Source: Flabesymbios commensalis
Taxonomy: Eukaryota; Annelida; Polychaeta; Terebellida; Flabelligeridae
Length of the DNA stretch: 64,000 nt
NCBI GenBank assembly: GCA_964017125.1
Contig: OZ024902.1
Span: 58,949,346 to 59,013,345 of the forward strand
Direction of reading: 5' to 3'
Shown: positions 42,401 to 46,621 of the stretch, piece by piece
Layout of the letters: each line of letters begins with the position of its first letter
Numbering within the stretch: the first letter of the stretch is position 1
Program-made: the position numbers and the translations under genes
The notes under the pieces: model-generated
The model's database searches: none
Told to the model about the DNA's origin: nothing
Seen by the model: the letters and a program-made list of their open reading frames with translations, nothing else

Positions 42401-44420
42401 CATGGAGATTATGCTACTGATACTTCACCCCTGTCTTTTATATAAAAAAATATAGAGATTGCAAATGCCAGCTTTGATATTTTGGTAAATTGTCAATGTA
42501 TGTATATTTAAAAGCGCATGTTTTTCGCGATTTGCATCATACCATGTACATGTATTTGAACAGAGCATGACAGCATGCCTACTGATTATTATACATGTAC
42601 ACGAAATATCTGCCGAAGTGGGAATCTACTCCGGTACCCCAATAGATTCAGCCATGCCAGATGTCCTAGACATGGATATGTTATATTTAACTCGGCTTAT
42701 ATAGGCCTGGCCTTGAAAATGAGTATTAATAACCACTGATATTAAAATACGGCCTTGAATATATGAAAATGTGTATCTGCCACTTTACAAAGAGACAGAT
42801 ACACCCTTTCATATCCAAGGTGACGAAGTATAGTTGACAGAGTGAACTATACACCCTTTTCAATAACAACACGCCACACAGTGAGCAACGCTGAACTGTT
42901 TTAATCAGACAACTGTTACACACTTTTCAATGGCAACACGCCACACAGTGAGCAACGCTGAACTGTTTTAATCAGACAACTGTTCACGCGCAAACTCGTG
43001 CAAGCAGTCTATTGCAGGAGCACGTACCGTAACAATCCATCCTGTGTAGGGAGTCTTGTATTTTCTAGTAAAAAATACATCTACAGTAGCTTTTTTCAAC
43101 TGATTGTGGCTCAGTGGCAGTGACATGTTGTGAACCCAGCAAACATTAGGCCAGCAAACATTAGGCCGATACTGGCTTGATGTTGGGCCAGCGTCGTAGA
43201 CGATGGCCCAGCATTGGCCCAATGCATCGTGTTTGCTGGGACACTCGCACTATTATAGAATCTCTCATCATTGTATATCGATTATAAATATTACACCAAA
43301 TTTTCAACAGCTGTTCAGGATGATTATTTTCTATTTTGAATACTATTTTCTATTCAAAGAGTATTATTTTCTATTTTGAAAAATTGAGTTATATAATACA
43401 TTTTTTTAGCTATATTTTTCATCATGTTTCATTCTTATACAACTGGGGAATATATCATGAATATCCACCTATTAACTGTCGCGACCTGTAGGTACTCTCT
43501 AACTGCTTGCAAAAACCACATTGAAGGTTACTGACTTCAAGGACATTGTGAATCATCATACTGTTTAAACTCTTCATTGTCAATAACAATGATTTTATTT
43601 AGGAAATCTCTTTAAAAATTTCACACACACCTTTAGTAGAGAATGTATTTAGATACTGTTTGGTTAACCCTTTAACCGCCAAATTATTCAATTTGAATTT
43701 TCACCCACCTGAAGTTGTGTCTCGCTGACGCGATCCACAACTTCAAGTGAGTGAAAAATATTCAGATTTGACAAGATGGAGGTCACCTATTTTGAACTCT
43801 TGCTGATTGATGTCACATTTTATCTTTAACATGTTTAACCCTTTCAGGCCTGAATTTACCATTGTCATCTCCATCCACTACAAGCCGCGAATTGCTATGG
43901 CAATTCTCGACTTGGTAGTGAATGAAGATGATTTGATGTGGTTTAAAAATTAGAAAATTGCCATGTATTGGTAAACCAGTTTCCTGGAAATATTAATTTT
44001 AAAACCCCTAGATATAGGAAAATTAGGTCTGTTTCATGAATTTCAAATGATGCTTCAATGCATCGTGAGGGCTTAAAGGGTTAAAAGAAGGTACTTAATG
44101 TGCTAATAAAACATGAAAACCCGAATATATTCGGCACCGGCAGTTAAAGGGTTTTAACCTTGATGTTTGATATATTTACAGAGGACAGGTCAGCAGACTG
44201 GTTGATGGACATGGATAAGAGAATCAACTTCGCCATCGACCAAGGCAGCTCCCTCAAGCTGATCAAACCTGGTAACACGCTGGTGGTGGTGACAGGCTGG
44301 AGATCTGGATCCGGCTACACCAACACCATGAGGATCATCCGTGTACCCGACTCCGAGAAGAAGAACAAGAGTATACCTATACTAACAGCTGAAGGAGAAA
44401 AAAGACCCACTTTCGAGTAG
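6319..44420 (+). CDS. PK: pyruvate kinase gene (3' part, multi-exon, two alternative last exons)
   Basis: Pyruvate kinase transfers phosphate from phosphoenolpyruvate to ADP, the last step of cytosolic glycolysis. Eight internal exons join in frame with canonical GT-AG borders and match animal PKM from about human residue 83. They include the B-domain start ([15 protein letters not shown]), the signature [12 protein letters not shown] with catalytic Lys270, ARGDLG with Asp296, and the TSSGRS phosphate loop of the FBP site (432-437). The N-terminal ~82 residues lie outside the window. Intron phases after the successive exons are 0,1,0,2,0,0,2,1. After the eighth exon two terminal exons (40274-40473 and 44182-44420) compete; both start in phase 1, so either completes the protein. 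The 17-kb intron before them contains a chitin-binding gene on the other strand. No internal stop or frameshift is seen in any exon. Identity is certain; use of both last exons is inferred. Confidence 0.95.
6843..7094. mobile_element. TTAA-type (piggyBac-like) MITE, family A
   Basis: TTAA at each end, with inner ends CCCTTTCAAGCCTGAA and GGGCTTAAAGGG. An internal hairpin is built on CACTACAAG and CTTGTAGTG around a GAATTGC/GCAATTC core. Further copies lie at 43835-44084 (nested) and 46622-46873. TTAA duplication plus CCC..GGG ends is the piggyBac pattern. Confidence 0.75.
7222..7408 (+). CDS. PK: pyruvate kinase exon b (B domain)
   Basis: Encodes the mobile B-domain lid, from [12 protein letters not shown] through [17 protein letters not shown] to [15 protein letters not shown]. 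Human PKM reads YMEKCDENILWLDYKNI here. The acceptor is tatacag; the donor gtaaca leaves phase 1. The open frame runs on past the donor into the intron, but the family alignment and the phase fit with the next exon fix the border at 7408. Confidence 0.95.
7409..8574. other. pyruvate kinase intron, 1.2 kb
   Basis: Apart from short inverted motifs with CCCAGGTT/AACCTGG-type words near 7615-7985, nothing is recognised. Confidence 0.5.
8575..8717 (+). CDS. PK: pyruvate kinase exon c (B domain end)
   Basis: Encodes [20 protein letters not shown], then [17 protein letters not shown] and FGLKHG. It closes the B domain and re-enters the TIM barrel. The acceptor is attacag and the donor gtacgg, ending in phase 0. 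The conserved [14 protein letters not shown] and [10 protein letters not shown] blocks leave no doubt about the reading. Confidence 0.95.
9092..11770. mobile_element. pogo/Tigger-like non-autonomous element, ~2.7 kb
   Basis: TA-flanked. The left end is CAGTAGTTATTCGTTATAAC then ACGATCGG...GAATCGTGTTATA; the right end is the inverse type (GTTATATCCGATTC...CGATAATTACTG). Words of the end sequence (TCGTGTTATAATA, ATAACACGAT) recur inside, mainly at 11103-11470. Only small frames exist and none resembles a DDE transposase. Confidence 0.65.
11103..11470. repeat. internal subrepeats of the pogo-like element
   Basis: Five or six units of about 55-60 bp with ATTCGTGTTATAATATTTTA and ACACGATATAAAA, echoing the element's ends. 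Confidence 0.7.
11890..12127. mobile_element. MITE related to the TTAACCCTTGTCCTGC family
   Basis: Begins near TTTGTCCTGCTCAAATTGTT and ends near ATTTCAGTGACATATTATTC ... GAATGACAAGGCTTA. The same order of blocks appears in the copy at 19497-20114. The ends are worn. Confidence 0.5.
12246..13138. repeat. element with minisatellite of GGGCGCAAAAACT units
   Basis: Starts with CCCCCGCCCGTAGTGGAAGG then ATTTTAGTCGTGCC, the same head as at 16064. Then come about five variable units (~150-200 bp) with AAATTCAAAATGGCCGCCA, TTGTGGGCGCAAAAACT and TTACAATCACATTCCCCAC. Confidence 0.7.
13208..13335 (+). CDS. PK: pyruvate kinase exon d (catalytic lysine)
   Basis: Encodes [19 protein letters not shown] and then [18 protein letters not shown]. 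Contains the pyruvate kinase signature with the catalytic lysine (human Lys270) and metal ligand Glu272. The acceptor is tttctag; the donor gtgaag leaves phase 2. The preceding 4.5-kb intron holds a pogo-like element and a minisatellite. Confidence 0.95.
13336..13659. other. intron segment with a GTCACAGGCG inverted word
   Basis: GGTCACAGGCGAAACAATCG near 13484 and GTTTTGCCTGTGACCGAC near 13803 are inverse words bracketing a palindromic MITE. This may be an older element into which that MITE inserted. No gene. Confidence 0.35.
13660..13773. mobile_element. CCCAGCAAACA palindrome MITE, copy 1
   Basis: Ends CCCAGCAAACA and TGTGTTTGCTGGG. The arms are self-complementary around a centre GTTGGAC..ACATTGAAGACGT. 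Roughly 108-bp family found at least ten times in the window. Confidence 0.8.
13894..14047. repeat. tandem duplication of a ~70-bp unit
   Basis: Two units with GAAGTATGGAGGAGGG / AAAGTATGGGGGAGGG, then TTATATAACCTTGTTTT, AC..AGTGAC and TTTCACAGAAT/TTTTACAGAAT. Confidence 0.75.
14072..14690. repeat. repeat with CCCCCGACCGTTGGGCCTGA head
   Basis: The head resembles other CCCGCC...GGGG-headed repeats in the window (12246, 16064, 48408, 49230). Its body contains GGCGGCCATTTTGGTTTTA. The right border is not resolved. Confidence 0.4.
14878..15908. mobile_element. TA-flanked DNA element with CCGTAAACCGGGGC ends, ~1.03 kb
   Basis: The left end is CCGTAAACCGGGGCTATTTT then GCCACCCC; the right end is the inverse, GGGTGGCAAGATAGCCCCGG then TTTACGG. 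Flanking TA on both sides fits Tc1/mariner-type insertion. The end word GGGGCTATTTTGC recurs at ~15248, ~15272 and ~15717. No transposase frame. Confidence 0.75.
16029..18395. mobile_element. hAT-like non-autonomous element, ~2.4 kb
   Basis: Ends CAGGCTGTC and the inverse GACAGCCTG (GCTGGACAGCCTG), flanked by the direct repeat CAATTTG (16022-16028 and 18396-18402). GTAGGAC / CCTACTTTTTCC words sit near both ends. Inside are a CCCGCCCGTAGGGG-headed fragment (16064) and two GGCGGCCATTT units (about 16640-17240). The frame at 17377-17625 is not recognised. Confidence 0.5.
16490..17262. repeat. two-unit repeat related to the 27.3-28.6 kb array
   Basis: Units carry CCTAAAAAGCTTGTGG, AACTTATGAA(A/C)CGTTGG, TTCTCTAGGTATTT and AATGGCTGCC. 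The array at 27330-28450 holds the same words on the opposite strand, and both share the outer block with ATCAGAAATTCAGCTCT (left here). Confidence 0.75.
18634..18784 (+). CDS. PK: pyruvate kinase exon e (active site)
   Basis: Encodes [37 protein letters not shown] and [10 protein letters not shown]. Includes metal ligand Asp296 and the Thr328-equivalent in ICATQ. The acceptor is ttctgtag and the donor gtaatt, ending in phase 0. The single Arg codon AG|G is rebuilt across the upstream junction. Confidence 0.95.
18785..19496. other. pyruvate kinase intron segment
   Basis: AT-rich, with poly-T runs. No gene, RNA or clear repeat border recognised. Confidence 0.5.
19497..20114. mobile_element. 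TTAA-type MITE interrupted by another element
   Basis: The left end is TTAACCCTTGTCCTGCTGAA; the right end is the inverse type GTAGCAGGACAAGAGCTAA. The interior matches 11890-12127. A TA-flanked element (19668-20034) sits inside it, so this copy is the older of the two. Confidence 0.65.
19668..20034. mobile_element. TA-flanked MITE (GAGCAGCCACTATTAT ends), 367 bp
   Basis: The left end is CAATAGAACCTGCCATGAGC then AGCCACTATTAT; the right end is the inverse, ATAATAGTGGCTGCTCATAG then CAGGTTTTACTG. TA lies on each side, as in the Tc1/mariner group. Nested in the TTAA MITE 19497-20114. Confidence 0.75.
20236..20388 (+). CDS. PK: pyruvate kinase exon f
   Basis: Encodes [20 protein letters not shown], then [20 protein letters not shown] and ending VETMHK. 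This is the A/C-domain interface region, almost identical to vertebrate PKM. The acceptor is atttag and the donor gtaact; the exon is 51 whole codons. Confidence 0.95.
20435..20920. mobile_element. MITE with GTCCTTGAAAA repeats and CATGGTTCCCAC ends
   Basis: The ends CATGGTTCCCAC and GTGGGAACCATG are exact inverses. Both ends carry GTCCTTGAAAA-type subrepeats pointing the same way. A related element lies at 23682-24053. Widespread in animals as hAT-type MITEs; class inferred. Confidence 0.65.
20921..21640. other. pyruvate kinase intron segment
   Basis: No gene or repeat border recognised. The frame at 21210-21392 has no family resemblance. Confidence 0.45.
21641..21845. mobile_element. short copy of the 2931-5442 element without its array
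   Basis: The left part is GAGCTCCCGCCATCACCGCA...GGGGAGCTATGG; the right part has TTAATTGTCTTGCGGCTTGA, CCTAGGACTA-like and TGTGTAGTCTTGTTT blocks. About 205 bp, it joins the left head directly to the right tail. Confidence 0.6.
21846..22421. other. pyruvate kinase intron segment
   Basis: Nothing recognised, except a worn hairpin relic near 22262-22345 with GGCAATTGCGGTGGCAATTC, of the type found in TTAA MITEs. Confidence 0.4.
22422..22588 (+). CDS. PK: pyruvate kinase exon g (C domain)
   Basis: Encodes [19 protein letters not shown] through [19 protein letters not shown], ending TSSG. It corresponds to the part of PKM covered by the alternative exons 9/10 in mammals, but only one version is seen here. 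The last residues begin the FBP phosphate loop; Ser stands where human PKM2 has Lys433. The acceptor is ttttag; the donor gtatgt leaves phase 2. Confidence 0.94.
22993..23111 (+). CDS. PK: pyruvate kinase exon h (last shared exon)
   Basis: Completes TSSGRS and continues [18 protein letters not shown] and [13 protein letters not shown]. Ser437-equivalent and the phosphate-loop residues are present, as expected of an FBP-regulated enzyme. The acceptor is tttcag; the donor gtaaat leaves phase 1, which both downstream terminal exons accept. Confidence 0.94.
23682..24053. mobile_element. hAT-like MITE with AGTCCTGGAA repeats, 372 bp
   Basis: Ends CAGGGTTCGCACTAG and the inverse-type GAGTATGAACCCTG, flanked by ACAGAT on each side. 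Inside are AGTCCTTGAA / AGTCCTGGAA repeats, as in 20435-20920. Confidence 0.65.
24054..25284. repeat. C-rich duplicated block with GACAGGTCTTCTCCT words
   Basis: Words such as CACACACTACCTACAATATA / CACACTACTCACAGATACTG, CAAAGCGTC(T/A)CCTCACATACTTCC and ATTGACAGGTCTTCTCCT occur at ~24510-24720 and again at ~24880-25040. This is a diverged ~360-bp duplication containing a TCGTCGCC-family hairpin. Poly-C runs at ~24540 and ~24612. No gene. Confidence 0.55.
24731..24808. repeat. TCGTCGCC hairpin, copy 2
   Basis: Left arm CCTCGGAGCTAAAGGATCCT, centre CACTCTAACGAGTG, right arm inverse ending CCAAGGCGACGA. The outer left end is slightly worn (TCATCTCC). Confidence 0.8.
25285..26825. mobile_element. 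5'-truncated copy of the 2931-5442 element with ~9-unit array
   Basis: Array units match those at 3425-5235 (ACCATTACTATAAAACAAA, TTCAAAATGGCCGCC). The same right flank follows: GGGATACTGATTAGGATCAT ... GGGAGCTCCTGGACTTATGT. The AGCTC head is missing. Confidence 0.8.
26826..27329. other. intron segment without recognised content
   Basis: No gene or repeat border is seen. Confidence 0.4.
27330..28620. repeat. minisatellite, ~7 units of ~150 bp (inverse of 16.5 kb repeat)
   Basis: Units contain TTTTTTTAAATGGCTGCGGC, GATTCATCCCAAAAGGTAAT, AGAAATACCTAGAGAACAAC, CAATCCAAGCAACGGTTC and GTGCCCACAAGCTTTTTAGG. The right end carries the block GAGAGCTGAATTTCTGA, which heads the related repeat at 16490 in inverse orientation. 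Confidence 0.85.
28621..30451. other. intron segment with palindromic MITEs only
   Basis: Holds the MITE at 29158-29270 and a worn relative at about 29351-29455. Frames at 28803-29006, 29429-29704 and 30033-30242 show no family resemblance. No gene supported. Confidence 0.4.
29158..29270. mobile_element. CCCAGCAAACA palindrome MITE, copy 2
   Basis: Ends CCCAACACCCA and TGTGTTGGCTGGG. Centre TTGGCCCACCGTCTACGACG; arms ATATTGATTTGA / TCAAATCAACATT are inverse. Flanked by TATA/TATA. Confidence 0.7.
30452..30690. mobile_element. TTAA-type MITE of the CAGCGCTGAAT family
   Basis: Contains AACCATGGAAACCACAGG, GTCTTAGCTAGCTCTTTCCG and a terminal hairpin with GACGTCGGAATCTGACGTC. Ends GTAAGAGTTAA. 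Related to 37696-37957 and 63813-64000. The left end is worn. Confidence 0.6.
31148..31362. mobile_element. TTAA-type MITE with CACTTGAAATTGTG hairpin
   Basis: The left end is TTAACCCTTATCCTGCTAA; the right end is TTAGCAGGCAAAGGGTTA. The internal hairpin CACTTGAAATTGTG...CACAACTTTTAAGTG encloses the loop TCTCGCTAGCGCGA. Confidence 0.7.
31363..32310. other. intron segment
   Basis: Only a worn TCGTCGCC-type hairpin (31786-31855) is recognised. Confidence 0.4.
31786..31855. repeat. TCGTCGCC hairpin, copy 3 (worn)
   Basis: Left GCTTGGAGCTAAAAGATCCT, right GTTATAGGACCCTTTTGCTC. Both arms carry substitutions relative to the other copies. Confidence 0.6.
32311..32375. repeat. CACTTGAG hairpin, stand-alone copy
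   Basis: Arms AAATTTTCAACCACTTGAGA and the inverse AACCTCAAGTGGTTGAAAAT, loop GTCTCGCTACCGCGATCC. The same hairpin in opposite orientation lies at 47581-47646, and relatives lie inside TTAA MITEs. Confidence 0.8.
32977..35435 (-). CDS. secreted chitin-binding protein with six CBM14 (peritrophin-A) domains
   Basis: Two exons: 35435-35327 gives a signal peptide ([14 protein letters not shown]), and 35099-32977 the rest. They join in phase 1 (ACAG|gtgag; poly-T tract then ag), giving about 743 residues. Cysteine domains of the form NPC...HP.D..RY..C...C...W....C lie at about 42-92, 270-312, 327-373, 408-452, 600-646 and 695-740. A degenerate one with fewer spaced cysteines lies at 519-562. Residues 99-268 are a Met/Thr/Gln/Asn/Lys-rich, low-complexity hydrophilic linker. 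The protein stops four residues after the last domain Cys region (CNYP). There is no membrane anchor, so it is probably secreted into a chitinous matrix such as cuticle, shell, gut lining or tube. Binding to chitin is known of the family; the specific tissue is unknown. Nested in a pyruvate kinase intron. Confidence 0.88.
35583..35590 (-). promoter_or_regulatory. possible TATA box of the chitin-binding gene
   Basis: On the minus strand this reads TTTATAAG, about 150 bases upstream of the chosen ATG at 35435. A transcription start ~30 bases downstream would leave a 5' UTR of ~120 bases. Sequence match only. Confidence 0.4.
35758..35866. mobile_element. CCCAGCAAACA palindrome MITE, copy 3
   Basis: Ends CCCAGCAAACACC and CTGTTTGCAGG. 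The centre is GTTGGACCGACGTCGAAGAC and the arms ATTGTTTTAATG are inverse. It lies about 320 bases upstream of the chitin-binding gene's start codon. Confidence 0.75.
36030..36252. repeat. direct repeat, ~85-bp unit, 135-bp spacing
   Basis: Two copies of TTATAACGTAAAATACAAAA followed by TAATAAACTTTCTGT, TTTTGTGAATTCGATGACCT and TTGATGAGCATG. Confidence 0.8.
36253..37084. other. intron segment
   Basis: A worn CCAACGTT palindrome remnant at ~36575-36612. No gene recognised. Confidence 0.4.
37085..37162. repeat. TCGTCGCC hairpin, copy 4
   Basis: Arms TCGTCGCCTCGGAGCTAAAG and the inverse ATTTAGCTCCGAGGCGACGA; centre ACTCGTCAGAGT. Confidence 0.85.
37696..37957. mobile_element. TTAA-type MITE of the CAGCGCTGAAT family, full
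   Basis: The left end is TTAACCCTCGCAGCGCTGAA; the right end is CCGCACTGAAAGGGTTAA. A hairpin is formed by GACGGTCCC/GGGTACCGTC-type arms around CGTCAGAATCTGAGG. Confidence 0.7.
38151..38353. mobile_element. CCCAGCAAACA palindrome MITEs, worn copy plus full copy
   Basis: 38246-38353 is full: CCCAGCAAACACGAGACGTT to AGTGTTTGCTGGG, centre CCACCGTCTACGACGCTGG. A worn relative (38151-38240) with ATGAGACGTTGATTAAATGT lies immediately upstream in the same orientation. Confidence 0.75.
38354..38899. other. intron segment
   Basis: No recognised gene or repeat. Confidence 0.4.
38900..39130. mobile_element. TTAA-type MITE, AACCGCC family, copy 1
   Basis: Ends TTAACCCTTTAACCGCCGG and TTGGCGGTTGAAGGGTTAA. 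Interior GGTGCCGAATATATTCGGGT and the hairpin CACTTGAAGTTGT...ACAACTTTAAGTG. Further copies at 43664-44157 and 59363-59608. Confidence 0.8.
39481..40069. mobile_element. Harbinger-like MITE (TAA flanks), ~590 bp
   Basis: The left end is GGCCGCCATTCTATGTGTCC; the right end is the inverse, GGACACATGGAATGGCGGCT. TAA lies on both sides (39478-39480, 40070-40072). The interior carries extra CCGGACACATGGAAT and GTGTCCG copies. It ends about 200 bases before alternative PK exon 1. Confidence 0.7.
40138..40215. repeat. variant hairpin (GAAAGGGTG arms), copy 6
   Basis: Left CCCTTGGATATGAAAGGGTG, centre CACTCTGCAAAGAG, right inverse CACCCTTTCATACCCAAAGG then GACGA. Same layout as the TCGTCGCC hairpins but with different arm bases. 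It ends 58 bases before the PK exon 1 acceptor. Confidence 0.75.
40274..40473 (+). CDS. PK: pyruvate kinase alternative terminal exon 1
   Basis: After a cccacag acceptor it encodes [39 protein letters not shown] and a short tail ending SVRAA before TGA. It matches the human C-terminal segment from about Pro477 to the end. The Trp482 and Arg489 equivalents (FBP 1'-phosphate contacts) are kept, but His replaces Arg516 in the FBP loop. The spacing FPIHYT-13 residues-Trp equals the human enzyme after joining to the shared exon. It is open, in phase and ends with a stop, so it must be a last exon. An ATTAAA at 40802 is a possible poly(A) signal. A hairpin and a Harbinger-like MITE lie just upstream. 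Confidence 0.88.
40640..42440. repeat. minisatellite, 63-66-bp unit, ~15 near-identical copies
   Basis: The unit reads TGCTACTGATGTTGTACCCC, TACATCTCCTTCTTCTGATA, CTTTACCTCCACAACCCAGG, GAATCA. The core array is about 41200-42140, with degenerate units on both sides. Length varies by three bases (CTTCTTCTG or CTTCTG), so long frames stay open without implying a gene. It lies between the two alternative PK last exons. Confidence 0.92.
42751..42826. repeat. variant hairpin (GAAAGGGTG arms), copy 7
   Basis: Left GGCCTTGAATATATGAAAAT, centre CACTTTACAAAGAG, right ACACCCTTTCATATCCAAGG. Related to 40138-40215. Confidence 0.7.
42851..42983. repeat. tandem duplication of a ~67-bp unit
   Basis: Two copies of AACACGCCACACAGTGAGCA then ACGCTGAACTGTTTTAATCA and GACAACTGTT. 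Confidence 0.9.
43135..43240. mobile_element. CCCAGCAAACA palindrome MITE
   Basis: Ends CCCAGCAAACATTAGG (its first 16 bases are doubled) and GTGTTTGCTGGG. Centre GGGCCAGCGTCGTAGACGAT. Confidence 0.8.
43664..44157. mobile_element. TTAA-type MITE, AACCGCC family, with nested MITE
   Basis: Outer ends TTAACCCTTTAACCGCCAAA and CCGGCAGTTAAAGGG...TTAA; orientation opposite to the 38900 copy. A second TTAA MITE (family A) sits inside at 43835-44084. The element ends 24 bases before PK terminal exon 2. Confidence 0.75.
43835..44084. mobile_element. TTAA-type MITE family A, nested copy
   Basis: TTAACCCTTTCAGGCCTGAA to GAGGGCTTAAAGGGTTAA, inserted at a TTAA of the surrounding AACCGCC-family MITE. It is therefore the younger insertion. 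Confidence 0.8.
44182..44420 (+). CDS. PK: pyruvate kinase alternative terminal exon 2
   Basis: After a atttacag acceptor it encodes [40 protein letters not shown] and a charged tail (SEKKNKS...GEKRPTFE) before TAG. The Trp482, Arg489 and Arg516 equivalents are all present, and the tail runs about 23 residues past the usual PKM end. About 25 of 57 aligned residues are shared with the other terminal exon, so the two are old paralogous exons rather than a recent copy. The codon mix is more G+C-rich than the rest of the gene. The 3' splice region abuts a TTAA-type MITE ending at 44157. No clear AATAAA was found soon after the stop. Confidence 0.9.
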
Positions 44421-44465
44421 TAATATAATAACACAATGTTGTTTGTAGCCCAGGACTGTCATACA

Positions 44466-44573
44466 CCCAGCAAACACGGAACATTCATCCAATCTGGGTT
44501 TATTGTTGGGCCAGCTTCCTAGACGCTGGGCTAACGTTAAACCAGCACTGGCTCAACGTTCCATGTTCGCTGG
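44466..44573. mobile_element. CCCAGCAAACA palindrome MITE
   Basis: CCCAGCAAACACGGAACATT to CCATGTTCGCTGG. It starts 46 bases after the PK exon 2 stop, so it probably lies in the 3' UTR of that isoform. Confidence 0.75.
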
Positions 44574-45283
44574 AAAGCCACCGCTGTTTGGTTGATCACT
44601 GCTCAATCATTGTCCAGGATCCCAATTCGAAAATTCATTGATTTGAGGTTGAGCCAACATCGAATCGACGTTGATAACACCGATTCTACATTAGCCGAAC
44701 GTTAAATAAGCATACTCACCTAACCTACGTCACATTTCAACGTAGTCTGGTGGTGTTGTTTTTTTAATTTTCGGGTGGTTTCTCATTTTAGTAACACTCT
44801 CAAGTCTAGCTATTACATAGTAAAGTGTCATGTATTTGAATGTATAGGAATTTAAGGAAGATGTAGCTACTCTATTAATCTTTTTTTCAGGCTTTTTGCA
44901 TGTGCACATCCCAGAAATTCAAAGGTGCTGTCCTTCCATGTTAATGAAAGGACGTTAACCCTTGTGCCGCTGAATTGCTTCTTTCTGTTTCCCATTCATT
45001 TAAACCTGGAATTGCTACCACAATTTCCAGAAAAATGTTTCTATTTATTCAAAATATATTATATATACCGCTATGCCTCCTAGACTGAATTATTTGATCC
45101 ACTGAACATCTACTACAAAGTGTTTCGTCAATTCAAGTGACATTTCATTTGGACTGACTATATAACTAGTATGAACACGTATACGATTCCAGCACCACAA
45201 ACGTAGATATTCTGCATTCTCCATTTGTTGAACATCCATGTTGCTTAACGAAAATCTGGTTGTAGATCCCACGCTGTACACTT
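44574..45283. other. downstream of PK; partial TTAA-type MITE
   Basis: A fragment of the TTAACCCTTGTGCCGCTGAA family begins at 44955 and fades near 45180. No gene. Confidence 0.45.
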
Positions 45284-45391
45284 CCCAGTAAGCACCATAC
45301 GTTCACCCTATCTTGGTGTAATGTTGGGCCAGCGTCGAAGACGATGGGCCAACAATACACCAACATAGGGCCAAGATCTTGTGTGGCTGCT
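45284..45391. mobile_element. CCCAGCAAACA palindrome MITE, worn ends
   Basis: Starts CCCAGTAAGCACCATACGTT; centre GGGCCAGCGTCGAAGACGAT; inverse arms CTTGGTGTAATGTTGG / CCAACAATACACCAA. Confidence 0.7.
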
Positions 45392-46007
45392 AAGCTCCTT
45401 GTCTGATGTCAATCATTCTGGATGCAGCGTGATCTGATGCAGTGTGTCTACAAAGTAAAATTATATCTGCCAACAATTTATTTATGTTTCCATCAATCAT
45501 TAATGCGTGTTCTGTCCAATGCCAAATTATGATATGTAGACAAGTCAGGTACCTGGCCTTGAGGTATAATAGTGAGTCACCCAACAAATTTGTGATGATT
45601 ATTCAGATGTCTCCCTTTGACTGCTATACATAAAATCTGTCTCTGAAATCCTGGCAATTCAGGGTTAGATATCCCAATATTAACCTAGGTTTGTCCATTT
45701 GAAACATTTTTGGCGAAGTATTCTGGTGTGGAGCGTATTTCACTACAATAATGTTGGCTTGTTATGTTCATTAAGGAATATTTATTCTTGTCCAAACAAT
45801 TTATCGATAGGCCCTATTCTGTGCATCTTACGTTGGTAGCCAATGCCACAATTCTTGCAATTTCGCCCCTTCGAAACTAAAAGTGTTTTATCAGTCAATA
45901 ACGGCAGATAGGAAGAACACTACCTCTGAAGTGACGTGATTAACTATATATTTATTATGATAGAATCTCAGCTGAAGTGTTCCCTCCCAGATACATGAGA
46001 CATTTAC

Positions 46008-46093
46008 CTAGTGTTGTTTAATTGTTGGGCCAGCATTGAAGACGCTGGACCAGCCGTAAACTAAGATTGGTTCATTGTCTCGTGTTGCTGGTC
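46008..46093. mobile_element. CCCAGCAAACA palindrome MITE, one end missing
   Basis: Centre GGGCCAGCATTGAAGACGCT and right end CTCGTGTTGCTGG; the left terminal motif is not intact. Confidence 0.6.
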
Positions 46094-46492
46094 TGTCGCT
46101 TCTACAAAATGCAGATTTCAACCATTCCTTGCGAATAGCCGCCAATATGACAAATCTATTGTGAGCCCTTTTCTTTTTCACTTTCCGTTCAACCATGTGG
46201 TTTTCTGTGACTTTACTTTGAGATTACTGTTGTTTGTAATTATATAGGCCTATCACCTTAAGTGTAAAATAATACACTTCATAAATTGTCTGTACTGTGT
46301 GAAATGACATGATTTGGTTGCCCTATTTATTATTATTATTATATATATCACGCATCTGTGGGAAACTGGATTTTTTTTCACGTGTTATTGTAGGAGCTTT
46401 TGCTTTCTCTTAAATGTGCCATATTGATACCTATGTTTTAGTTACTTGTAGTCTTTAGTGAACAATAACATGACGGTAATAAAAATCGCTCC

Positions 46493-46600
46493 TCAGCAGA
46501 CACAAGACGTTGAATCAATGTTGATATAACGTTGGTCCACTGTCTACGACGCTGGACCAACGTTATATCAACATTGATTCAACGTCTTGTATCTGCTGGG
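46493..46600. mobile_element. CCCAGCAAACA palindrome MITE, near-perfect
   Basis: CAGCAGACACAAGACGTTGA to CTTGTATCTGCTGGG. The arms AATCAATGTTGATATAACGT are almost perfectly inverse around the centre CCACTGTCTACGACGCTGG. Confidence 0.85.
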
Positions 46601-46621
46601 TTCCTATGTATGATCTCTTAA

